From positions 248,001-312,000 of the forward strand of contig NZ_JACSZW010000007.1 of the NCBI RefSeq assembly GCF_014472395.1: 64,000 bases of DNA, read 5' to 3'. The notes beneath the pieces were generated by a model. That model saw nothing but the letters and a program-made list of their open reading frames with translations. It made no database searches and was not told the DNA's origin. A program made the position numbers and the translations under genes. The DNA is from Pedobacter sp. N36a (GTDB lineage Bacteria > Bacteroidota > Bacteroidia > Sphingobacteriales > Sphingobacteriaceae). Of this stretch, positions 52,531 to 62,000 are shown one piece after another; position 1 is the first letter of the stretch, and each line of letters starts with the position of its first letter.

Positions 52531-53118
52531 ATGAATAGATTTTTCCCGGTCGGCCTCCTTGCGCTGGTTCTGGCTTTTACTGCCTGTAATCAGGAAAACA
52601 ATTATGCACCGAAGCCGAGAGGGTATTTTCACATTGATTTTCCGAAAAAAGCATACCAAACTTTCAATGAAGGCTGTGCTTTTTCCTTTGAATATCCAAT
52701 GTACGCAAAAATGATTCCCGATAGTGGGAGAGATACACAGCCTTGCTGGTATAACCTGTCTTTTCCGCAATTTAACGGACGTCTCCACCTCACTTATTAC
52801 GATGTATCTTCTAAGAAAGAATATGAAGGTCTGGTTGAAGATGCCAGAACCTTTGCTTTTAAACATACGGTGAAGGCGAACGCAATTGATCAGAAGCTGA
52901 TCAATTACCCGGAAAAGAAAGTTTATGGCATTTATTACGCCATAGAAGGGAATACTGCTTCTTCTGTACAGTTCTTTTTAACAGATAGTGCGAAACATTA
53001 TTTCCGCGGTGCTTTATATTTTAATGAACGCCCTCAATACGATTCTATTCAGCCTGTGGTTAACTTTATAAAGAAAGATATTGATCAAATGATCAGTACC
53101 TTCAAATGGAAAAATTAA
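52531..53118 (+). CDS. gldD: Gliding motility lipoprotein GldD
   Basis: A 195-residue lipoprotein required for gliding and type IX secretion in Flavobacterium. The signal peptide ends in a lipobox LVLAFTAC with Cys lipidation (residue about 17), then YAPKPRGYFHIDFPKKAYQT, the most conserved segment of GldD. It is anchored to a membrane facing the periplasm. Gliding in this organism is not proven by one gene, since gld homologues persist in non-gliders. Start ATG lies one base after the aroE stop. Confidence 0.92.
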   Translation: MNRFFPVGLLALVLAFTACNQENNYAPKPRGYFHIDFPKKAYQTFNEGCAFSFEYPMYAKMIPDSGRDTQPCWYNLSFPQFNGRLHLTYYDVSSKKEYEGLVEDARTFAFKHTVKANAIDQKLINYPEKKVYGIYYAIEGNTASSVQFFLTDSAKHYFRGALYFNERPQYDSIQPVVNFIKKDIDQMISTFKWKN

Positions 53119-53134
53119 GACTTATTTTAAATAT

Positions 53135-53776
53135 ATGATTAGTATTCAGCAATTTGCTTTCAATCCATATCGCGAAAACACTTACGTTTTATTTGATGAA
53201 TCTTTGGAATGCGTGATCATCGATCCGGGCATGTATGATGGTGATGAACAAAACGAACTGGTTCGTTTCATCAAAGAGAATAAGCTAAAGCCGGTATTGT
53301 TATTAAATACACATTGCCATATTGACCATGTATTGGGTAATAAATTTGTGTACGACAACTGGAGCCTGAAGCCTCAGTTTCACGCAGGAGAGCTTTCGGT
53401 GCTCCAGGCTATTCCAGGATATGCCACACAGATGGGCTTTGAGTATGAACTTTCCCCGGAACCAGAAGTGTTTTTGGGAGAAACTGGAACGGTTAAATTT
53501 GGAAACAGTCAGCTGGAACTGATTTTTGCGCCAGGTCATTCGCCGGCACATTTATGTTTCTATGCCGCTGCAGACAACTTTTTAATTGGTGGTGACGTGC
53601 TTTTCTATACCAGTATAGGTCGTACCGACCTCCCTGGTGGTAATCATGCGCAATTAATCAATAGCATAAGAAATAACTTGTTTATATTGCCAAACGATTG
53701 CAGGGTTTATCCAGGCCATGGTCAGTTTACGACCATTGGTTTTGAAAAACAACACAATCCATTTTTACAGTCGTAA
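53135..53776 (+). CDS. MBL-fold metallo-hydrolase (glyoxalase II-like)
   Basis: A 213-residue metallo-beta-lactamase-fold enzyme. The zinc motif is LNTHCHIDHVLGN (HxHxDH), a further His is in FAPGHSPAHLCF, an Asp in FLIGGDVLFY, and a last His in VYPGHGQFT. These match glyoxalase II-like hydrolases of thioesters. Substrate unknown. It follows gldD by 16 bp and precedes an ABC-permease gene, probably in the same transcript. Confidence 0.93.
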   Translation: MISIQQFAFNPYRENTYVLFDESLECVIIDPGMYDGDEQNELVRFIKENKLKPVLLLNTHCHIDHVLGNKFVYDNWSLKPQFHAGELSVLQAIPGYATQMGFEYELSPEPEVFLGETGTVKFGNSQLELIFAPGHSPAHLCFYAAADNFLIGGDVLFYTSIGRTDLPGGNHAQLINSIRNNLFILPNDCRVYPGHGQFTTIGFEKQHNPFLQS

Positions 53777-53790
53777 CGTCATAACCAGAT

Positions 53791-55023
53791 TTGAATACAG
53801 CCTTTTACATAGCCCGCAGGTATCTTTTTGCTAAAAAATCTACCAATGCGATCAATATCATTTCCGCGATTTCCGTGTTAGGGGTATTTGTGGGAAGCGC
53901 TGCATTGATCATTATTTTATCGGCTTTTAATGGACTTGGAGAGATGGTGTTGAAAATGTTCAATACCATGACCCCTCAGCTGGTCATCATACCTGCTCAT
54001 GGCAAGACATTCGAACCAAATACGGCTTATTTTAATCAGTTGAAAAAGGCGGATGGCATCTATTCCTACGTGGAAATCTTGTCCGAAAATGCCCTGCTTA
54101 AATACAATGATAAGCAGAGCGTAGGTCTGATCAAAGGGGTAGGCCCAGATTATCTGAAGAACAAAAGTCTGGACAGTACCATTATCGACGGGCATTTCAT
54201 GCTCGACAATCCAAGTGGTCATTACGCGGTAATTGGTTCTGCAATTCAGAATTTCCTGGTGGTGAATACCACTGATCCATTTAACCCTTTGCAAGTATAT
54301 TCTCCAAAAAAGGGAAAACGGGTGAGCTCCATTAATCCAGGAGATAACTTCACCGTATTGACCATTCCGGTATCCGGAGTATTTGAGGTGCAGCAGGATT
54401 TTGACAACGTGGCTATTGTGCCCTTAGACTTTGCCCGCCAGCTATTAGCAGAACCCAGCAAAATTTCTTCTATAGAATTGCTTTTAAACCCAGGCATAGA
54501 TCCAGATAAATTTAAAGCGGAAATAGAAGAGAAGATCGGTTCGGAATTCGTTGTAAAAGACCGTATTGAGCAAAACTCAGCGCTTCACAGCATCCTGGGG
54601 AGTGAAAAATGGGCGGTTTATATCATCCTTACTTTTGTCTTAATAATTGCTATATTTAATATTATTGGCTCATTAACAATGCTGGTGATAGACAAATTGA
54701 AGGATATTTCCGTTCTAAGTAGTTTGGGGGCAGGAAAAAGCTTGATCAAGCGGATATTCTTATTGGAGGGGATGATGATTACCATGACCGGGTGTATACT
54801 CGGGTTATTTGTCGGACTGATCTTTTGTCTGGTACAGCAGGAATTTGGCCTGATCAAGATGTCGCAAGACAACCCAATGATTTCCAATGCCTATCCAATC
54901 GGCCTTAAATGGGCGGATTTTTTATTAGTATTTTTAACAGTGACTGTGTTCTCTTTTATGGCATCAGCTTTGTCGTCTAATCTGAGCGTCAAGAAAATTG
55001 ATCACTTAAATCAAGATCTCTAA
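53791..55023 (+). CDS. FtsX/LolE-like ABC transporter permease
   Basis: A 410-residue inner-membrane permease of the MacB/LolC-E type. It has an N-terminal transmembrane helix (VLGVFVGSAALIIILSAFNG), a large periplasmic domain (about 50-270), and three C-terminal helices (VYIILTFVLIIAIFNIIGSL, MITMTGCILGLFVGLIFCLV, LLVFLTVTVFSFMASALSS). It starts at TTG, where the conserved N-terminus NTAFYIARRYLFAKKSTNAI begins; the next ATG is far inside. No ATPase gene is adjacent, so its LolD-like partner is elsewhere. Probably exports lipoproteins. Confidence 0.9.
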   Translation: MNTAFYIARRYLFAKKSTNAINIISAISVLGVFVGSAALIIILSAFNGLGEMVLKMFNTMTPQLVIIPAHGKTFEPNTAYFNQLKKADGIYSYVEILSENALLKYNDKQSVGLIKGVGPDYLKNKSLDSTIIDGHFMLDNPSGHYAVIGSAIQNFLVVNTTDPFNPLQVYSPKKGKRVSSINPGDNFTVLTIPVSGVFEVQQDFDNVAIVPLDFARQLLAEPSKISSIELLLNPGIDPDKFKAEIEEKIGSEFVVKDRIEQNSALHSILGSEKWAVYIILTFVLIIAIFNIIGSLTMLVIDKLKDISVLSSLGAGKSLIKRIFLLEGMMITMTGCILGLFVGLIFCLVQQEFGLIKMSQDNPMISNAYPIGLKWADFLLVFLTVTVFSFMASALSSNLSVKKIDHLNQDL

Positions 55024-55027
55024 CATC

Positions 55028-55405
55028 ATGAATATATCTATCAAATCATTACCTTTATTAATACTCTGCTCAGCTGTTGTTCTGGCCTGTAATACCAAGC
55101 CAGTATCTGTTGAAAAGAACAATATACGGGTGATTAAAGGCTTGTATAGCTATGGTCCGGAGATTAAATCTTTTACGGATTGCGAAGAAGGAAATGAGTA
55201 TTGGGTTGCCGATAGTGCGAAAACATTGGAACTGGCCTATAGTAATTTCAATTTTGAAAAGCCTTATGAGCCCGTATACATCGAGGTAGAATGCCATATG
55301 ATCAAATCCGACAGCTTAATTGTTGCCGCAGATTTTGATTCTACTATGGTGGTCACAAAATTATTAAAGATCACTAAAGAAATTCCTGACGGGCCTTGTA
55401 ATTAA
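55028..55405 (+). CDS. Small lipoprotein with NlpE C-terminal OB-like domain
   Basis: A 125-residue lipoprotein: signal peptide MNISIKSLPLLILCSAVVLAC with lipobox Cys21. The mature part, with IKGLYSYGPEIKSFTDCEEG, EYWVADSAKTLELAYSNF and VYIEVECHM, resembles the OB-fold C-terminal domain of NlpE, which senses envelope stress and copper in E. coli. The N-terminal NlpE domain is absent. It begins 4 bp after the permease stop, so it may be co-transcribed with it. Similarity is by eye. Confidence 0.75.
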   Translation: MNISIKSLPLLILCSAVVLACNTKPVSVEKNNIRVIKGLYSYGPEIKSFTDCEEGNEYWVADSAKTLELAYSNFNFEKPYEPVYIEVECHMIKSDSLIVAADFDSTMVVTKLLKITKEIPDGPCN

Positions 55406-55423
55406 AACCCGTCTTTAAAATAG

Positions 55424-56269
55424 CTAAGGAATCAGGTAAAGTTCTTTTGTAATAGGTTGGATCAATTCTTTTTCCTGTGCCATTTGAAATAACACATCAA
55501 CTGCTTTTCTCCCCTCAGTACCCAGATCAATTGAGTATTTGTTAACGTACAGGTCAATGTGTTTGTACATGACTTCCTCGCTCATTTCCTGTGCATGCTG
55601 TTTGATGAACTCAATTCCAGATTTAGGGTTTGCAAAAGCAAATTCTACAGATTTGCGAAGCACTCTATTTACCTTTTCTTTTGTCTCCTGATCCAGGTTT
55701 CTATTGATCACAATTCCCCCTAGAGGAATGGCACAGCCGGTTTGCTGCTCCCAGTAGTTGCCCAGATCCATCACCTTGTGCAGGCCCTTGTCCATATAAG
55801 TAAACCTGTTTTCATGGATGATCAATCCGAGGTCAATTTGATCTATCAAAAGTGATTGCTCGATAGCAGAGAAAACCATTTCCTCCTTTTGCACTAAATG
55901 GGGAAAAGCAATGCCCAACAGGAAGTTGGCGGTAGTGTATTTTCCAGGGATACCCACGCGAAGGTCGGCATTGATATGATCAGGATGATTGGCGAGGTAT
56001 TCATTTTTGGCGATGAGTAAAGGTCCAACACCGAAACCTAAGGCACTTCCTGCATCTAATAGCGCATACTGCTCGTACACATAAGCAAAAGCATGAAAGC
56101 TCAGCTTGCTGATGTCCAGTTCGCCTTTCATGGCCTTTTGATTCAATGTTTCCACATCATCAAATGAAACTTTAAAATCTAATCCTTCTGTATCAATTTT
56201 ATGATGAATCAGGGCATCAAAGATAAACGTGTCATTCGGGCAAGGGGAAAATCCAAGGCTTAAGGTCAT
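55424..56269 (-). CDS. mqnD: 1,4-dihydroxy-6-naphthoate synthase (futalosine pathway)
   Basis: Converts cyclic dehypoxanthinyl futalosine to 1,4-dihydroxy-6-naphthoate in the alternative menaquinone pathway. The 281-residue MqnA/D-type protein shows FSPCPNDTFIFDALIHHKI, FHAFAYVYEQYALLDAGSAL, GLIIHENRFTYMDKGL and the C-terminal KELIQPITKEL. Downstream of mqnB with an 85-bp gap on the same strand, so one operon. MqnA and MqnC are not in the window. Menaquinone carries electrons in respiration. Confidence 0.92.
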   Translation of the reverse strand: MTLSLGFSPCPNDTFIFDALIHHKIDTEGLDFKVSFDDVETLNQKAMKGELDISKLSFHAFAYVYEQYALLDAGSALGFGVGPLLIAKNEYLANHPDHINADLRVGIPGKYTTANFLLGIAFPHLVQKEEMVFSAIEQSLLIDQIDLGLIIHENRFTYMDKGLHKVMDLGNYWEQQTGCAIPLGGIVINRNLDQETKEKVNRVLRKSVEFAFANPKSGIEFIKQHAQEMSEEVMYKHIDLYVNKYSIDLGTEGRKAVDVLFQMAQEKELIQPITKELYLIP

Positions 56270-56354
56270 TTCAGTATAATTTATCTGTTTGAAAAGATCG
56301 GCTGATCAATGGCAGCCGACAGTCAAAGGTAATTAAAATCCAAAGGGAAGATCG

Positions 56355-56987
56355 TTAGCTGTTTGTCAAAAATCCGATGGCCCATTCATTCAAATTCTTG
56401 ATGGCAAGGCCGATTTCCCAGCTTTGCCGGTTTCTGGGTTCCACATAATTGGAGATGCTGCGAATCTGCAGACAAGCGATTCCGGCTTGCTCACAGCTGT
56501 AAAGTACAGCAGCGCCTTCCATACTTTCCGTAATGGGATGCAAACGGTTTTTAACCGCATCAATGCTTTCTGCAGCACCATGAACTGTATTTACGGTGAT
56601 CCCTTTTACTTTTTTAAGTTCTGTTAAAGAAGGATGAAGAAGGTTATTATAGGCATGGTAACTACTCTTTCCAAAGCCCAGGTCCTCTATGGGGAGAAAC
56701 TGTCCATGATCCTCTGCGCCGAGCTCAGAAAAGTCATCTGCGACTACATTTAAGACCGTTCCTAGCGGGATCGCCGGGTCAAATGAACCTGCAATACCTA
56801 GGTTGAGGACCAATTGATACCGGTTAGATAAATGCTTTCCCAATGCAAAAGCGGTGGCAGTCATTCCTACCCCAGTAATCAGCAGGTCGAATTTTTCTGT
56901 TTTCATCAATGCTGCTCCTGATAATCCGAAATGTTCGGTTAATAAAGAGATTTCTGCATTTGTTGCTGCGACTAAAAGAATCTTCAT
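56355..56987 (-). CDS. mqnB: Futalosine hydrolase
   Basis: Releases hypoxanthine from futalosine to give dehypoxanthine futalosine, which MqnC cyclises. The 210-residue protein belongs to the purine nucleoside phosphorylase/MTAN fold: LLVAATNAEISLL, NLGIAGSFDPAIPLG, VAADD-like VVADDFSELG and EGAAVLYSCEQAGIACL. Its neighbour mqnD makes this assignment firmer than MTA/SAH nucleosidase. First gene of the two-gene run. Confidence 0.9.
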   Translation of the reverse strand: MKILLVAATNAEISLLTEHFGLSGAALMKTEKFDLLITGVGMTATAFALGKHLSNRYQLVLNLGIAGSFDPAIPLGTVLNVVADDFSELGAEDHGQFLPIEDLGFGKSSYHAYNNLLHPSLTELKKVKGITVNTVHGAAESIDAVKNRLHPITESMEGAAVLYSCEQAGIACLQIRSISNYVEPRNRQSWEIGLAIKNLNEWAIGFLTNS

Positions 56988-57059
56988 AAAGTCTAAGTTA
57001 GAGATTAAACCTTTCTACTTTAAGCTTTCTGCGTATATTTGTCAACAATATAAGAGAGA

Positions 57060-57470
57060 ATGATATACATAACGAGAAAAGCATCATTTAACGCTGCGCA
57101 TAAATTGTCAAGACCGGATTGGTCTGAAGATAAAAACACAGAAGTTTACGGAAAATGTGCCAATCCAAATTGGCATGGACACAACTATCAGCTGTATGTA
57201 ACTGTTAAAGGGGAAATTAACCCGGAGACAGGGTTTCTTGTAGATCTGAAATGGTTGAAAGACATCACCAATACTTATGTGGTGGATAAAATTGACCACA
57301 GAAACCTGAATCTAGATGTAGATTTTATGAAAGGTAAATTGGCCTCAACGGAAAACCTGGCCATCGCAATATGGGAAGAATTACTGCCTTATATTGAAGA
57401 GTCTGGCGCAAACCTGCACTGTATCAAAATTTACGAAACTGAAAATAACTTTGTCGAGTATTTCGGCTAA
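57060..57470 (+). CDS. queD: 6-carboxytetrahydropterin synthase
   Basis: PTPS/QueD-family enzyme converting 7,8-dihydroneopterin triphosphate to 6-carboxytetrahydropterin on the way to queuosine. At 136 residues it shows zinc-binding His in SFNAAHKL and the HGH of [11 protein letters not shown], a Cys in GKCANPN, and KIDHRNLN. Whether it serves queuosine or another pterin is inferred. A TATATTTG lies at 57034-57041, 18 nt before the start. folE follows and supplies its substrate. Confidence 0.92.
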   Translation: MIYITRKASFNAAHKLSRPDWSEDKNTEVYGKCANPNWHGHNYQLYVTVKGEINPETGFLVDLKWLKDITNTYVVDKIDHRNLNLDVDFMKGKLASTENLAIAIWEELLPYIEESGANLHCIKIYETENNFVEYFG

Positions 57471-57480
57471 CCCATCAGAT

Positions 57481-58113
57481 ATGAACAATCATACAGATCA
57501 TTTAGATGAAACTGAAGACGGTTACATCAAAATAGACCGTTACAACGAAGTGAAGATCTCCGCTGTAGCAAGTCATTATACAGATATTCTAAGCCAGTTA
57601 GGCGAAGACCCTAGTCGTGAGGGACTGATAAAAACACCGGAGCGTGTAGCTAAAGCCCTGCAATATTTAACGCATGGCTACGACCTGGATCCTGCAGCGA
57701 TCCTTAAAGGGGCAATGTTCAAAGAAGACTACAGCCAAATGGTAGTCGTCAAAGATATTGAAGTGTTTTCTATGTGTGAACACCACATGCTTCCTTTCTT
57801 TGGAAAAGCACATGTGGCCTATATTCCGAACGGTCATATTGTTGGATTGAGCAAAATTCCTAGAATTGTGGATGCTTTCTCTCGCCGTTTGCAAGTTCAG
57901 GAACGCTTAACAAATGAAATCAGAGATTGCATTCAGGAAACATTAAATCCTTTAGGAGTGGCCGTAGTGATTGAATGCAAGCATTTATGTATGGCAATGA
58001 GGGGAATTCAGAAGCAAAATTCTGTGACTACCACCTCTGCTTTTACAGGAGAATTTGCAAAAGATACAACAAGGGCAGAGTTTTTGAGGTTAATCACTGC
58101 CAACTTACACTAA
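57481..58113 (+). CDS. folE: GTP cyclohydrolase I
   Basis: Opens GTP to 7,8-dihydroneopterin triphosphate, first step of folate and of the queD route. The 210-residue protein has [20 protein letters not shown], the zinc/active motif [37 protein letters not shown] and [10 protein letters not shown]. The ATG at 57481, 10 bp past the queD stop, is used; an earlier in-frame ATG lies inside queD. Confidence 0.96.
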   Translation: MNNHTDHLDETEDGYIKIDRYNEVKISAVASHYTDILSQLGEDPSREGLIKTPERVAKALQYLTHGYDLDPAAILKGAMFKEDYSQMVVVKDIEVFSMCEHHMLPFFGKAHVAYIPNGHIVGLSKIPRIVDAFSRRLQVQERLTNEIRDCIQETLNPLGVAVVIECKHLCMAMRGIQKQNSVTTTSAFTGEFAKDTTRAEFLRLITANLH

Positions 58114-58132
58114 ACACACATTAAGCATAAAG

Positions 58133-59023
58133 ATGAAAGCATATATATTTCCAGGACAAGGCGCTCAGTTTTCGGGCATGGGTAAAGAATTGTACGAAAA
58201 TGAAATCGCTAAAGACTTGTTTGAAAAGGCAAATGAAATTATTGGTTTCCGCATCAGTGACATTATGTTCTCTGGAACAGATGAAGAATTGAAAGAAACA
58301 AAAGTAACTCAGCCAGCTATTTTTCTTCATTCTGTGATTTTGGCAAAAACATTAGGTGCAGATTTCAAACCTGATATGGTAGCAGGACACTCTTTAGGAG
58401 AGTTTTCGGCATTGGTAGCCGCAAATGCTTTGTCTTTTGAAGATGGCTTAAGATTGGTGATTGCAAGAGCAAACGCCATGCAGAAAGCCTGCGAATTACA
58501 GCCTTCTACCATGGCCGCTATTTTAGGCCTTGCAGATGAGGTCGTAGAAAAAATCTGTGCAGGAATTCATGAAGTAGTCGTGGCTGCAAATTACAACTGT
58601 CCTGGACAAATCGTGATCTCTGGCAGCATTGAAGGTGTGGATATCGCTTGTCAGCAGTTAACTGAAGCAGGTGCTAAACGTGCTTTAAAGCTAAATGTAG
58701 GCGGTGCTTTTCACTCTCCATTAATGGAGCCTGCAAGGGTAGAACTTCAGGAAGCAATTGAAAATGTAACGGTACTTTCTCCGGTATGTCCTATTTATCA
58801 AAATGTGGATCCGGTTCCAAATACTGATCCTGAAAAGATCAAAGCAAACTTAATCACACAATTGACCGGTGCGGTAAAATGGACGCAGACTATCGAGCGT
58901 ATGATCGCTGATGGTGCCAGTGAATTTGTAGAAGTGGGTCCTGGCAATGTTTTACAAGGCCTGGTTAAAAAAGTGAATAGAGCCTTCCCAACAAGCTCTG
59001 CAACTACCACAGCAAAGGTTTAA
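58133..59023 (+). CDS. fabD: Malonyl-CoA:ACP transacylase
   Basis: Loads malonyl groups from CoA onto ACP to feed chain elongation by FabF, both of which also occur in this window. The 296-residue protein has FPGQGAQFSGMGKELYE, the catalytic Ser motif AGHSLGEFSALV, GGAFHSPLM with catalytic His, and EVGPGNVLQGLV. All canonical. The downstream kinase gene starts one base after its stop. Confidence 0.96.
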   Translation: MKAYIFPGQGAQFSGMGKELYENEIAKDLFEKANEIIGFRISDIMFSGTDEELKETKVTQPAIFLHSVILAKTLGADFKPDMVAGHSLGEFSALVAANALSFEDGLRLVIARANAMQKACELQPSTMAAILGLADEVVEKICAGIHEVVVAANYNCPGQIVISGSIEGVDIACQQLTEAGAKRALKLNVGGAFHSPLMEPARVELQEAIENVTVLSPVCPIYQNVDPVPNTDPEKIKANLITQLTGAVKWTQTIERMIADGASEFVEVGPGNVLQGLVKKVNRAFPTSSATTTAKV

Positions 59024-59024
59024 C

Positions 59025-62000
59025 GTGAGTATCGCGGGTAAAATCAGATTTTTATTGTTGATACTTGGGGCCTGCTGTATTGGTACGGCCTTAACTTTAA
59101 AAAGTACGATCAGCAATAAAGATCTGCTTACCCATGAAGCCGCAGGCCTGCAGGAGAACCTGAGCGATAAAGAAAGTATTGTTTACGACTTCCTCTCCGA
59201 TTCGAAAATGGTAGAGCAGTCCAAGCAATATGAACTCAACGAAAAATATGCCTTAGATTTCATTAACCTCTATCCGAAACAGGGAATCAACCTGCTGGTT
59301 TATGAAAAAAACGATTTAAAATTCTGGAGCTATTTCAGCGCTTTTCCTTCCAGTTTGGAAGCGATAGCCGAAGGCTCATCCTTCGTTCAGCTACCCAATG
59401 GCTGGTATGAGGTGGTTCGAAAGACAATCGGAAACTATGCGCTGGTCTTCCTCATTGAAGTGATGGACCAATATAATATCCAGAATCAGTACCTGCGAAA
59501 CGACATTTCGCCTTACCTTTTACCTTCCAATTCTTTATCCCTAGCCTCTTTTACCGATACAGACGTTTATGGTATCAATAATTTTGATGGCCGACTACTG
59601 TTTGAAGTGAAGTTAAAACCGAGTTATACGAAGAGCATTTATTCAAAAATAGAGGTTTGGTTATGGGCAATCGGATTGTTTAGCATTTGCTTATTCTTTA
59701 ATTCATTTTGTGTCTGGATGGTGAAAAAAGGGCGGCTGCTCTCTGCCACCTTATCCCTGACCCTGTTTTTTGTAGTCTTAAGGGTAACCGATCTGGAATA
59801 TGGATGGTTCAATCAACAGTTTGACCTGCTGATTTTTAGTCCTACCATATACGGGGAGAGTTTCTTTTTGCCTTCTTTAGGCGACTTCCTGCTCAATGTA
59901 TTTGCCATAACCTGGGTTGTTTATTTTATTTATAAACATAGAAATGAATACCGTTTGCCCTCTTGGCTGAACAAGAATAAAGTGATAGGATGGGCTTTTT
60001 ATTTGGTATTGCTCGCCTTATTTGGTCTAATGGCCCTGATCAGTGACCAGGTTTTCTTTGGGCTGATCATCAATTCAAAGATTAATTTTGACATCACTAA
60101 TATCATTAATCTGGGCTGGGTAAGCTGGATCAGCATTGTTATTTTATGTCTGGTATGGTTCAATATTTACCTGGTCATCACGGTACTATTGGAACTGAGT
60201 AAAACCCTGAATGTCAACAATAAGGAGCGGTTAACACTGTTTCTGTTTGCATTCTTAGCTTACCTTGGCTATCGCCTCAGCACAGATTTCAGTATTTTCT
60301 TTGTGGTGTATGCCGTGTTTATTCTCACCGTAGGCTGGAATGTATTTATTAGAGAGAACAAGTTCTCTATCGGGGTTTTTACCACGATCTTCTTCTGTCT
60401 GGCCTTTATGTCCTCCATCAAGTACTTGAAATTCATCGATATTAAGGAGAAAAACAAAAGACTTACGATTGCACAGAAACTGGAATCTACAGACGATCCT
60501 AAGATTATTAGTGCAATTGAGAGTCTAGAAGTAGGCATTTACACAGATAGCTTTGTAGCCGATTACTTTAAGCAGCCTACACTGGGAAGGACGGATGTTT
60601 TACAAAGACACATCAATAAGCAGTTTTTAGGAGGATATCTCTCGAAGTTTGAATACAATATTTATGAATACAATAGCAAGGACTCTTCGCTAAATAAGCA
60701 GGGGGTACCGCTAAGTTATTATAAGAAGCTGGTGCAGGCAGGTTCTATAAAAGCTTCCGAATCAAATTTCTTTTACCGCCTGAATGATACTTTTGGTTAT
60801 CAAAACTACTTCGGAATTATTCCTATTTTCGAGGAGAATCACATTCTTGGAACATTGGTGATCGAGCTGAAATCACAGCAATACAATTACAATAGTCAAC
60901 TGCCGGATATCCTGATCGACCGTAAAAATAAGAGCGAAGATGATTATAGCAATTACTCTTTCGCCTTCTACAGTTATGGTAAATTAGTCAACCAATCGGG
61001 CCCCTATACCTATAAACTCTCTGCTTTTGATTTTAAAGCGGAGCCTGGAAGGGCTAGGGTCATCACAGACAGCCTTGGGTATACTCATGTAGTTTACATG
61101 CCCATCGCCTCTAAAATGATCGTGGTGAGCAAGGAAAAAGTGTCTTACGTGGCGCGCCTCGCAACGCTATCTTTCTTCTTTTTAGTTTTCATTATCTTTT
61201 CGGTTACGCTCTACGCTTTGATCTGGGTGTTAAAGAATATCGATGAAAGCTGGGGTGGCTGGTTCAATATCAACCGTTCGTTAATGATCAATGCAAACAA
61301 GATCCTGTATAAAACAAGGATTCAGTTTTCGATTGTGCTTTCCGTGGTAGCCACGCTAGTGATTGTAGGTTGGACTACCTATTTCTATATCCGTGATGAG
61401 TACCGGCGGCAACAGGAAGACTATATCCAGGAGAAAATAAGAAAAGTACAGCTGTCTTATGAGAAACGGATCTTTGCTACCGGATTGCCCACCTCTGATG
61501 AAGAATCTACCCGATTTTTCAATGAGTTCGCAGATGTAAATGGCGCATACCTCAACCTTTTTGATGCCAATGGAAACCTATTGTTTACCTCTTTGCCCAG
61601 GATTTATGATTTCGGTATTATAGGGCGTAAGATGGGCGCAAAAGCCTATGTTTACCTGAAGCAGATGCAAAGATCAGAGTACATTAACCCAGATGAGCAC
61701 ATCGGAGATTTCAGATATTCCTCTGCTTATGCACCGATCCGCAATGCGATGAATGAGACCATTGCTTATATCGGACTGCCTTATTATGCCAATGAAGCAG
61801 ATTACCAGCGTAAAATTGGCCTATATATCAATACCTTAATTAACATCTATGCCCTGGTATTTGTAGCCATTGGTATTCTTGCTGTGTTTCTGGCCAATCA
61901 GATCACCAGTCCGCTTACTTTTATTCAGGAAAGTATTCGTAAGACTAAATTAGGGCAGAAAAACCAGCCCATTCAATGGTCGAGGCATGATGAAATTGGT

